The notes under the pieces: generated by a model
The model's input: the letters and a program-made list of their open reading frames with translations, nothing else
Database searches by the model: none
What the model was told of the DNA's origin: nothing
Part shown: piece after piece, positions 6,866-13,511 of the stretch
How positions within the stretch are numbered: position 1 is the first letter of the stretch
Layout of the letters: each line of letters starts with the position of its first letter
From: a virus
Virus record (IMG/VR): IMGVR_UViG_3300046782_000266
Location: 1 to 27,553 of that record
Reading direction: 5' to 3' (one strand)
DNA: 27,553 nt
Translations under genes and position numbers: made by a program

Positions 6866-7026
6866 ACACGGTCGGCATCGGTCTGGTGGCCGCGGTGGCC
6901 TTTGCACTCGGATGCTGGTGCGGTCGGCATCCACTGACCACCTGGCCACGGTTCAATTTCTGGTTGCGTCGACGTGAGGCACGCCGGCGCGACTATGCGA
7001 GCAAACATGCGAATCCGGATTTGTGA
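6862..7026 (+). CDS. Small single-helix membrane protein
   Basis: From ATG 6862 this 54-residue protein has one N-terminal membrane helix (MNTVGIGLVAAVAFALGCWC) followed by a basic soluble part (RHPLTTWPRFNFWLRRREAR). The start overlaps the stop of the 28-residue peptide (AATGA). The layout, a short N-terminal anchor and a positively charged cytoplasmic tail, is common among small phage membrane proteins. The two cysteines near the membrane edge could make it a lipoprotein only if processed, and no lipobox is visible. Function unknown. Confidence 0.55.
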   Translation: MNTVGIGLVAAVAFALGCWCGRHPLTTWPRFNFWLRRREARRRDYASKHANPDL

Positions 7027-7258
7027 TTGCGGTGTCAAACTGATGATGGTCGAACACGTGAAAACTGGCCGCACGGCGCCGATTGAGGTCCAACCATCTC
7101 TCGACGGCAACGTGCTGGTGACTGGTGATCTCTACGAGATCGTGCCACCAGGTGAACGCGCCGCGGTGCAACGGCGTGGATTCGTGTTGCGCAAAAATCA
7201 CTTCGCCACGTGCGCGCGTGCCGGCTCATACAAACGCCAGAAGGACCAGGCCGAATGA
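7007..7258 (+). CDS. Small zinc-binding protein
   Basis: From ATG 7007 the protein has 83 residues: MRIRICDCGVKLMMVEHVKT, TGRTAPIEVQPSLDGNVLVT, then HFATCARAGSYKR. The CxCG pair near the start and the H-x3-C near the end form a plausible zinc site around a small beta fold. Short phage proteins with the pattern 'CxCG, TGRxxPxxxxPxxDGN, HFATCP' are common; their function is not established. An alternative ATG at 6995 would add MRAN. It overlaps the previous gene by 20 bp and the next by 4 bp (ATGA). Confidence 0.6.
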   Translation: MRIRICDCGVKLMMVEHVKTGRTAPIEVQPSLDGNVLVTGDLYEIVPPGERAAVQRRGFVLRKNHFATCARAGSYKRQKDQAE

Positions 7259-7725
7259 GTGACGACCTGTATCCGGCACCGAGCGACGCACGCCGCAAAC
7301 GCCGGCGCGCCAGCGACCACGGCACCGGCTTCTATATCGCACGCGACCGGCCGTTCGTCGGCATGAATGAATACCGAGATCGCCGGCGCCAACCGGATGC
7401 ACGCGTGGCCGTGAAGTTAGCGAACCAACTCGCCAAGTTGGCCGGCGAGTTTCCGCGATTCCGGTTGTCGTTGAACCGATTGCAGCACCACGTGTTGATG
7501 CAAGTGAGATCGCCGAGTTGGAAAGCACGCACCGTGCTCAAGTGTTTACACCAGCACGATGCCACCTCGACGCGCGAGATCATCCGGTGCAGTGGTCTCG
7601 ATTTCAATTCGGTCTCGACGACGTTGGCCGAGTTGCACGCCAGCGACCGCATCAGGCCATGCAATCGTGCCGGCCGACCGCTCGCCGGCGACCAGGACCG
7701 GCGCAATTACTGGTTGAGGAATTAA
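7255..7725 (+). CDS. Putative winged-helix DNA-binding protein
   Basis: This 156-residue protein starts at ATG 7255, overlapping the preceding TGA. The N-terminal 45 residues are polar and basic. The C-terminal part (ARTVLKCLHQHDATSTREII, CSGLDFNSVSTTLAELHASD, RIRPCNRAGRPLAGDQDRRN, then YWL) matches the pattern of a winged helix: helix, helix-turn-helix with FNSVSTTLAEL as recognition helix, and a wing ending in YWL. Such proteins regulate transcription in many phages. I see no adjacent operator or divergent promoter, so its target is unknown. Confidence 0.6.
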   Translation: MSDDLYPAPSDARRKRRRASDHGTGFYIARDRPFVGMNEYRDRRRQPDARVAVKLANQLAKLAGEFPRFRLSLNRLQHHVLMQVRSPSWKARTVLKCLHQHDATSTREIIRCSGLDFNSVSTTLAELHASDRIRPCNRAGRPLAGDQDRRNYWLRN

Positions 7726-7729
7726 CGCC

Positions 7730-8341
7730 ATGATGACATCACGAATCAAAGTGTCGACCACGAATCTCGACCTCAACAAACAGACCATCTTCGCGTTGGC
7801 CTCGGCACTCACGGCCACGGCGAAGCAAGGTCAATCCGCGGTGCTCAACTCTATCGAAGGCACGTTCACGATCCGGAACAATTGGGACAAAGTTGGACCA
7901 TACGCGGTGAAGGTCAGACCGGCGACTAAAACGAATCTGGTGGCCTATGTCGGCACCGCGGCCGATTTCATGGCCAAGTTCATCGAGGAACCGGCCGGAT
8001 CGACGGTGATCAAATTGCCGCAAGGTGAATTCCTGGCCATACCGACCGGCAACGTGCGGCGCACCAAACGCGACATCATCCGTGCAGCACAACGGCCGCG
8101 GAAGCTCGCCGGCAAACGCGATTTCCTGGTGCCACTAAAACACGGCCGCGGGTTTGTGCTGATGCAAAAGCAAGGTCGAGGCAAAGCGGCCAAAGCGGTC
8201 GCGATGTATATCCTGGTGCCACGTGCGCGCATCAAGGAACGCGATTTCCTGTTCGGACCAACACGCCAGGCATTCGAGAAGAATTTCAGCAACAATTTTT
8301 ACACCGCACTCAAGAACGCACTGGCCACCGCGCGCACGTAA
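7730..8341 (+). CDS. Phage protein of unknown function, possibly structural
   Basis: This 203-residue basic protein has a helical N-terminus (LNKQTIFALASALTATAKQG, QSAVLNSIEGTFTIRNNW) followed by strand-rich sequence (GSTVIKLPQGEFLAIPTGNV) and a C-terminal segment FLFGPTRQAFEKNFSNNFYT. The plan, with a helix carrying LxxxAxxxxxxVLN and then a beta domain, recalls minor tail or tail-completion proteins, but its place well before the terminase genes is unusual for one. GAGGAA lies 9 nt before ATG 7730; ATG 7733 is an equal alternative. I do not assign a family. Confidence 0.55.
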   Translation: MMTSRIKVSTTNLDLNKQTIFALASALTATAKQGQSAVLNSIEGTFTIRNNWDKVGPYAVKVRPATKTNLVAYVGTAADFMAKFIEEPAGSTVIKLPQGEFLAIPTGNVRRTKRDIIRAAQRPRKLAGKRDFLVPLKHGRGFVLMQKQGRGKAAKAVAMYILVPRARIKERDFLFGPTRQAFEKNFSNNFYTALKNALATART

Positions 8342-8346
8342 TCACG

Positions 8347-8817
8347 ATGTCACTATTGGACCAACCAGAATGGGATACGCTGGCGCCGTATATACGATTG
8401 CAAATCTATGATCGTGACGGTGGCCACCGGCATCCACGCATCCGGATCGAACTCGACACCGCGGCGCCGCTGGTGGTGCGTCAACTGGCACTCAGAATCC
8501 GGATGCCGTGCGTGGCCTGTCAGACCGAGATCGCACCGTTCCGTGCGCGTCGAGGTAAACCAACACGCGGCGCCGGCGTCGGTGCCATCTACTTTGCGGC
8601 CGCTTGTCCGTTGCGCGTGACCTACGCGTGCGCACGTGGCGACGCGGCGAAGAATGAATACCTGGCGATCAAATCGGCGATGGAAGAAAACTCGATTCTG
8701 TTGAAGGCGCAAGCGATTTTGCACCGGCGTGAGAAGCGCGCGCGCGCCAGGAAAGCACCACCGGACCAGAATCCGCGATTGCCTTTTCCGTTTCACTTTC
8801 CGAATCGCAATCACTAG
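8347..8817 (+). CDS. Hypothetical protein with CxxC motif
   Basis: This 156-residue protein starts MSLLDQPEWDTLAPYIRLQI. It contains MPCVACQTEIAPFRAR and later ACPLRVTYACARGDAAKNEY, a spacing (C-x2-C...C-x7-C) that may bind zinc, and ends in a basic helix and a Pro/Phe-rich tail. Only 5 nt separate it from the preceding gene and 6 nt from the next. It directly precedes the methyltransferase array, but nothing in the sequence ties it to that function. Confidence 0.58.
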   Translation: MSLLDQPEWDTLAPYIRLQIYDRDGGHRHPRIRIELDTAAPLVVRQLALRIRMPCVACQTEIAPFRARRGKPTRGAGVGAIYFAAACPLRVTYACARGDAAKNEYLAIKSAMEENSILLKAQAILHRREKRARARKAPPDQNPRLPFPFHFPNRNH

Positions 8818-8823
8818 GACCAG

Positions 8824-10101
8824 ATGAGCAACACCAACGGCAAAAAGAAATTCCGGATTCGCATTACCGGTTTCGAAACCAAACCGGCCGGCGCGTTTCA
8901 ATTCAATCCGTTGAACTGGCGCCGACACGGCGACGTGCAACGCGACGCACTGCGCACCATGCTCGGCGATGTTGGTTGGGTGCAGGGTGTGATCGAGAAC
9001 AAACGCACCGGCAATCTAATCGATGGCCACGCGCGCATCGAGGAAGCTTTACGCGACGATCCAAAACAGTTGGTGCCATACCTGGTGGTCGACCTCTCAC
9101 CGGCCGAGGAACGCGCGGTCCTGGCGACACTCGATCCAATCGGCGCACTGGCCGAGGTCGACCAGGCCGCACTCGATTTGCTGTACGACCAAACAATCCA
9201 GGCGATGCCAGATCTCGAACAGTTGCTTGACACGTTGCACTATGCCGGCGCCGGCGAGTTGACGGATATCCAGGACGCAGAACCGAACCTCGACCGTGCG
9301 GCCGCACTGCAAAAGAAATGGCGAGTGAAACGCGGCGAGTTGTTCGAGGTCGGCCAGCACCGCGTGATGTGCGGCGACGCGACCGCGGCGAAGGATGTGG
9401 ATCGGTTGTTGGACCAGGCACGGCCGGCACTCATGATCACCGATCCACCATACGGCGTCGACTATGACGCCACCTGGCGCGAACGATCCGGCAAAAACGA
9501 TTCCAGCACCATCACCACGATGGTCGGTCGCCGTGGTGAGAACCTTGCGGCCGTGCTGAACGACGACCGCATTGATTGGCGCGCCGCTTTCAAGTTGGCG
9601 CCGTGCTCGGTCTGTTATGTCTGGTATGCGGCCTGGTTCAGCACCGCGGTGCAGGATGCTTTGTCGGCCGCGGAATTTGTGATTCGCAATCAAATCGTTT
9701 GGCGCAAACCGAATTTTGTCATTAGTCGAGGTCATTACCATTGGCAACATGAGCCATGCTGGTACGCGGTGCGCAAAGGTCAACAGGCGCATTGGACCGG
9801 CGACCGAGCACAAAGCACGATTTGGGATATCGCCTCGATGGCACCGCTCGGCCGGTCACTAAATGAGAACGACCTGGCCACCGGACACAGCACACAAAAA
9901 CCGGTCGAGTGTATGGCGCGACCAATGCGCAACCACGCCGGCGACGTTTACGATCCGTTTGTTGGCAGTGGCACCACGATCATCGCGGCCGAACACCTCG
10001 GCCGGACCTGTTACGCAATGGAGATCGATCCGTCGGTGGTCGCCGTGGTCCTCGAACGGATGACCGTGGCCTTTCCGCAACTGACAATCAAGAAGCTATG
10101 A
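8824..10101 (+). CDS. ParB-like domain fused to N6/N4 DNA methyltransferase, copy 1
   Basis: Residues 1-135 form a ParB-like domain (FNPLNWRRHGDVQRDALRTM, LIDGHARIEEALRDD at about 65-79). Residues about 165-425 are a beta-type DNA methyltransferase that moves a methyl group from S-adenosylmethionine to adenine N6 or cytosine N4. Catalytic motif IV is DPPYGVDY (DPPY at 207-210) and the later cofactor motif I is DPFVGSGTT (377-385), followed by CYAMEIDP. The region between them (GRRGENLAAVLNDDRIDWRA and beyond) differs from copy 2, so its target site probably differs. Likely roles are self-protection from restriction or marking of DNA. It overlaps copy 2 by 4 bp (ATGA). Confidence 0.9.
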   Translation: MSNTNGKKKFRIRITGFETKPAGAFQFNPLNWRRHGDVQRDALRTMLGDVGWVQGVIENKRTGNLIDGHARIEEALRDDPKQLVPYLVVDLSPAEERAVLATLDPIGALAEVDQAALDLLYDQTIQAMPDLEQLLDTLHYAGAGELTDIQDAEPNLDRAAALQKKWRVKRGELFEVGQHRVMCGDATAAKDVDRLLDQARPALMITDPPYGVDYDATWRERSGKNDSSTITTMVGRRGENLAAVLNDDRIDWRAAFKLAPCSVCYVWYAAWFSTAVQDALSAAEFVIRNQIVWRKPNFVISRGHYHWQHEPCWYAVRKGQQAHWTGDRAQSTIWDIASMAPLGRSLNENDLATGHSTQKPVECMARPMRNHAGDVYDPFVGSGTTIIAAEHLGRTCYAMEIDPSVVAVVLERMTVAFPQLTIKKL

Positions 10102-11333
10102 CCACCAACGGCAAAAAGAAATTCCGGATTCGCATCACCGGATTTGAAACCAAACCGGCGTCGAGTTTCCAATTCAATCCGCTGAATTGGCGCCGGCACG
10201 GCGACGTGCAACGCGACGCATTGCGCACCATGCTCGGCGATGTCGGATGGGTGCAGGGTGTGATCGAGAACAAACGCACCGGCAATCTAATCGACGGCCA
10301 CGCACGCATCGAGGAAGCTTTACGCGACGATCCAAAACAGTTGGTGCCATACCTGGTGGTGGACCTTTCGCCGGCCGAGGAACGCGCGGTCCTGGCGACA
10401 CTCGATCCAATCGGCGCACTGGCCGAGGTCGACCAGGCCGCACTCGATCTGTTGTACGACCAAACCATCATCGCGATGCCAGGTCTCGAACAGTTGCTCG
10501 ACACGTTGCACTTTGGTGGCGCCGGCGAGTTGACCAATATCCAGGACGCAGAACCGGACCTCGACCACGCGGCCGAACTCACGCGCAAATGGAAAACGGC
10601 ACGCGGCCAGATGTGGACCGTCGGCCGGCACCGCTTGATGTGCGGCGACTCGACCAGCGATCTCGACGTCGGCCGGTTGTGCGGCCAGGACCGCGCGCAA
10701 TTGGTGTTCACCGATCCACCATACGGCGTCAATTACAACGGAGGTGTGACCACCAAACGCACCGGCCTGGTCGGCGACAAATCGCCATCGCTATACGCGC
10801 CGGCGTGTCGCGTGGCGTATGCGTTCAGCGACGACCAGGCGCCGATCTACCTTTGGCAAGGTGGCTTATTTGGAAGTGGTGACGTGGTGCTGAACGCACT
10901 CACCGCGGCCGGTTACAAAATCCGCAACGAGATCGTGTGGAATAAAAACCACGCACAATTCGGCGCGTTGTCCGCTCAGTACAAACAGAAACACGAACTT
11001 TGTTATTACTGCATCAAGACCAACCAGCACGCGCCGCGGTGGTATGGTCCAACCAACGAGATCACCGTGTGGAACGTAGATCGTGCGGTGGCCAACGAAT
11101 ATCATCCGACGCAAAAACCGGTCGAGTTGGCGCACCGCGCGATTCAAAACAGTTCGGCCAGTGGCGATGTGGTGCTCGATCTATTCCTCGGTTCCGGATC
11201 GACGATGATCGCCGCGGAAAATCTCAACCGTCGGTGTTACGCAATGGAGATCGATCCGGCGTATTGCGCCGTGGTCCTCGAACGAGTGGCCGCGGCATTC
11301 CCAAAACTAACGATCAAAAAAACTCGAGATTAA
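10098..11333 (+). CDS. ParB-like domain fused to N6/N4 DNA methyltransferase, copy 2
   Basis: This 411-residue paralog starts at ATG 10098 within the ATGA overlap. The N-terminal 130 residues are almost identical to copy 1, down to long runs of identical DNA. The methyltransferase half has motif IV DPPYGVNY (DPPY at 206-209) and motif I DLFLGSGST (361-369) followed by CYAMEIDPAYCAVVLER. The middle (GGVTTKRTGLVGDKSPSLYA and beyond) is unlike copy 1 and is expected to set a different recognition sequence. It ends IKKTRD, and the DNA there (AAAAACTCGAGA) matches part of a tail segment found at 6066-6086 and 21232-21252. Confidence 0.9.
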   Translation: MTTNGKKKFRIRITGFETKPASSFQFNPLNWRRHGDVQRDALRTMLGDVGWVQGVIENKRTGNLIDGHARIEEALRDDPKQLVPYLVVDLSPAEERAVLATLDPIGALAEVDQAALDLLYDQTIIAMPGLEQLLDTLHFGGAGELTNIQDAEPDLDHAAELTRKWKTARGQMWTVGRHRLMCGDSTSDLDVGRLCGQDRAQLVFTDPPYGVNYNGGVTTKRTGLVGDKSPSLYAPACRVAYAFSDDQAPIYLWQGGLFGSGDVVLNALTAAGYKIRNEIVWNKNHAQFGALSAQYKQKHELCYYCIKTNQHAPRWYGPTNEITVWNVDRAVANEYHPTQKPVELAHRAIQNSSASGDVVLDLFLGSGSTMIAAENLNRRCYAMEIDPAYCAVVLERVAAAFPKLTIKKTRD

Positions 11334-11337
11334 TTTT

Positions 11338-11925
11338 ATGGCCAACAACGTGAACGGTCGCGCGAAGAAGAAATTCAGGATTCGCATCACCGGATTTGAA
11401 ACCAAACCGGCGTCGAGTTTTCAATTCAATCCGTTGAACTGGCGCCGGCACGGCGACACGCAACGCGATGCACTGCGCACCATGCTCGGCGATGTTGGTT
11501 GGGTGCAGGGTGTGATCGAGAACAAACGCACCGGCAATCTAATCGACGGCCACGCGCGCATCGAGGAAGCTTTACGCGACGATCCAAAACAGTTGGTGCC
11601 ATACCTGGTGGTCGACCTCTCGCCGGCCGAGGAACGTGCGGTCCTGGCGACACTCGATCCAATCGGCGCACTGGCCGAGACCGATCCGGCCGCGGTCGAT
11701 CAACTCTACAAAGAGACCATCGCCGAGATGCCGGACCTCGACGCACTGTTACGCAATCTCCACTATGAGGCCGAGGCCGACGACACCGAGGAACCGGAAA
11801 CGAAAACGGTGGAATTCAAACGCACGTTCAAGATCGTGATTCCGTGCGCGAGTGCACGCGCACAAAAAAAGATCACCAAGTTACTCGACGACCAGGGCAT
11901 CGAATACCAGGCCAAGCAAACATAG
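11338..11925 (+). CDS. ParB-like protein, copy 3, without methyltransferase
   Basis: This 195-residue paralog carries the same ParB-like module (FNPLNWRRHGDTQRDALRTM, LIDGHARIEEALRDD) for about 125 residues. It then leaves the shared sequence (ETDPAAVDQLYKETIAEMPD). The methyltransferase is replaced by an acidic linker and a short domain, FKRTFKIVIPCASARAQKKI then LLDDQGIEYQAKQT, which by eye forms strand-helix-strand. Similar short tails occur on other phage ParB-like proteins. It starts 4 nt after copy 2 ends. It may bind the same DNA or partner through the shared module without methylating. Confidence 0.82.
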   Translation: MANNVNGRAKKKFRIRITGFETKPASSFQFNPLNWRRHGDTQRDALRTMLGDVGWVQGVIENKRTGNLIDGHARIEEALRDDPKQLVPYLVVDLSPAEERAVLATLDPIGALAETDPAAVDQLYKETIAEMPDLDALLRNLHYEAEADDTEEPETKTVEFKRTFKIVIPCASARAQKKITKLLDDQGIEYQAKQT

Positions 11926-11962
11926 AAAGGAAACCAAAAAAATCAACGAGGTGAAATGAGCC

Positions 11963-12307
11963 ATGACCAACACCGACACCGACGACGAAATCGACGACAA
12001 GATCGAGAACGAGGATTTTTGCGAAACCAGGAACAACGATCACCGGTCGCCAACCTACGCGCCGCAAATCGAAAGCACCACCGGCGCGTTGCGCATGATC
12101 GTGATCTACCACCACGCGCGCGACTATCCGCAACACAATTACGTGGCGCGCCAATGGTGGGTGATTGCGTCAAAGGTCTGGCCGGCGCCAGGTCTGTTTG
12201 CACACGGCGCCACGTTGCGTGAGGTGCGGCGCGCGGTGCCATCGTGGATGGTCTGCATTCCGCATTTGCCAGGTGAGGACGAAGTGATCATCGAAACATG
12301 GATTTGA
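11963..12307 (+). CDS. Hypothetical protein
   Basis: This 114-residue protein has a very acidic N-terminus (MTNTDTDDEIDDKIENEDFC) and a more structured C-terminal half (RMIVIYHHARDYPQHNYVAR, QWWVIASKVWPAPGLFAHGA, then PSWMVCIPHLPGEDEVIIET). GAGGTG lies 9 nt before ATG 11963. An overlapping ATG at 11956 opens a different frame that looks non-coding. I do not recognise it. Confidence 0.55.
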   Translation: MTNTDTDDEIDDKIENEDFCETRNNDHRSPTYAPQIESTTGALRMIVIYHHARDYPQHNYVARQWWVIASKVWPAPGLFAHGATLREVRRAVPSWMVCIPHLPGEDEVIIETWI

Positions 12308-12324
12308 AACGGAGCGAGTGAAAC

Positions 12325-12969
12325 ATGGACCAGAAAATCTATCGCGAAGGGTTGCCACCAATACCACCACGGATGCGCCGCTTGCCAGTGGAACGGGGTT
12401 ATCCGGTGCCGTGGTTCGTGGCCTATGTGCAGGACCATTTCGATTTCCGGATTATGGACTCACGCAAACGCGGCCGTGCGCTAAAAGAGAATCGATGCTG
12501 GTTGTGCGGTGAGGTGCTCGGCCAGTATTTCGCCTTCGTGATCGGTCCGATGTGCGCCATCAACCGCGTGTCGAGTGAACCACCATCGCATCGCGAGTGC
12601 GCCGAGTTCTCGGTGCTGGCGTGTCCGTTTTTGAATCTCGATGAGGCCGACCGACGCGCCGCACAATTACCGGAAGGCACCGACGTTTTGCCAGGTGGCC
12701 TCAAACGGAATCCTGGCGTGGTGCTGATTTGGGTGACGAAGCGATTCGACATCATGCCGGTGAATGGCGATTACCTGGTGCGCGTCGGCACGCCGTTGGC
12801 ACTCACCTGGTGGCGCGAAGGTCGCACGGCCACGCGTGCCGAGGTGCTGGCCTCGATTGATTCCGGATATCCGATTCTATGCGACGTCGCGACACAGCAA
12901 GGCACCGCGGCCATCGCCGAACTTGAACGCCAGAAGATCGCCGCACTCGCATTGGTGCCGGCCGCGTAA
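12325..12969 (+). CDS. Conserved phage protein with CxxC zinc motif
   Basis: This 214-residue protein has the pattern of a widespread but uncharacterised phage family: PPIPPRMRRLPVERGYPVPW near the start, then FDFRIMDSRK, RCWLCGEVLGQYFAFVIGPM, CAINRVSSEPPSHRECAEFS, ACPFL. The CxxC, the C in GPMC, the H and C in HRECA and the C in ACPF probably bind zinc. The C-terminal part (GVVLIWVTKRFDIMPVNGDY, GTPLALTWWREGRTATRAEV) is well ordered. It stands right before the terminase genes. Family membership is from memory of the motif and function is unknown. Confidence 0.68.
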   Translation: MDQKIYREGLPPIPPRMRRLPVERGYPVPWFVAYVQDHFDFRIMDSRKRGRALKENRCWLCGEVLGQYFAFVIGPMCAINRVSSEPPSHRECAEFSVLACPFLNLDEADRRAAQLPEGTDVLPGGLKRNPGVVLIWVTKRFDIMPVNGDYLVRVGTPLALTWWREGRTATRAEVLASIDSGYPILCDVATQQGTAAIAELERQKIAALALVPAA

Positions 12970-12975
12970 CAGACA

Positions 12976-13506
12976 ATGAACACCGTGGCCACCAAACGAC
13001 CAGCACCAACACAACCGGCACTCGGCGATTGGACCAGTGAACGCACCACCGTGGCCAACATCTCAGAGTTGGCACGCGCCAGCGGCAAAGACCGCGCGAC
13101 GGTGATCAAACGATTGCGTGCGGCCGGCGTGGCACCGGTGCGCACGCGGTCGAAGGAAAAACAATTCGACGTCAACCAGGCCACCGCGGTGTTGGGTGCG
13201 GCGCGCGACGTCGACGCCAACCAGAACGGCTATCACAAAGCACGCACACAAAAGACAACGGCCGAGGCCGCACGCATTCTGTTGAAGTTGCAACGTGAAC
13301 GTGGCGAGTTGGCGCCGGTGGCCGAGTTGCGTGAAGGTGCTTTCCAATTGGTGAAGGCATTGCACCAGCGATTTTCCAGATACGCGCGCGACGCACGCGG
13401 CCGGTTGTATCGCGCCAAATCAGTGTCGGACCTCGAACGAATTCTCGCCAGCGATTTTGCCGGCATCTTCGCCGACCTCAAACGCGACTATCCGAACATT
13501 CTTTAA
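12976..13506 (+). CDS. Terminase small subunit, Nu1-like
   Basis: The small subunit recognises the packaging site on phage DNA and brings it to the large subunit. This 176-residue protein has an N-terminal helix-turn-helix (NISELARASGKDRATVIKRL at about 28-47, then a basic wing KEKQFDVNQATAVLG), as in Nu1-type DNA-packaging proteins. A helical stretch follows (ARTQKTTAEAARILLKLQRE), then a C-terminal region (LHQRFSRYARDARGRLYRAK and FAGIFADLKRDYPNIL) that probably contacts the large subunit. It ends 5 nt before the large subunit gene, which supports the call. The ribosome binding site is weak. Confidence 0.8.
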   Translation: MNTVATKRPAPTQPALGDWTSERTTVANISELARASGKDRATVIKRLRAAGVAPVRTRSKEKQFDVNQATAVLGAARDVDANQNGYHKARTQKTTAEAARILLKLQRERGELAPVAELREGAFQLVKALHQRFSRYARDARGRLYRAKSVSDLERILASDFAGIFADLKRDYPNIL

Positions 13507-13511
13507 TCCGC

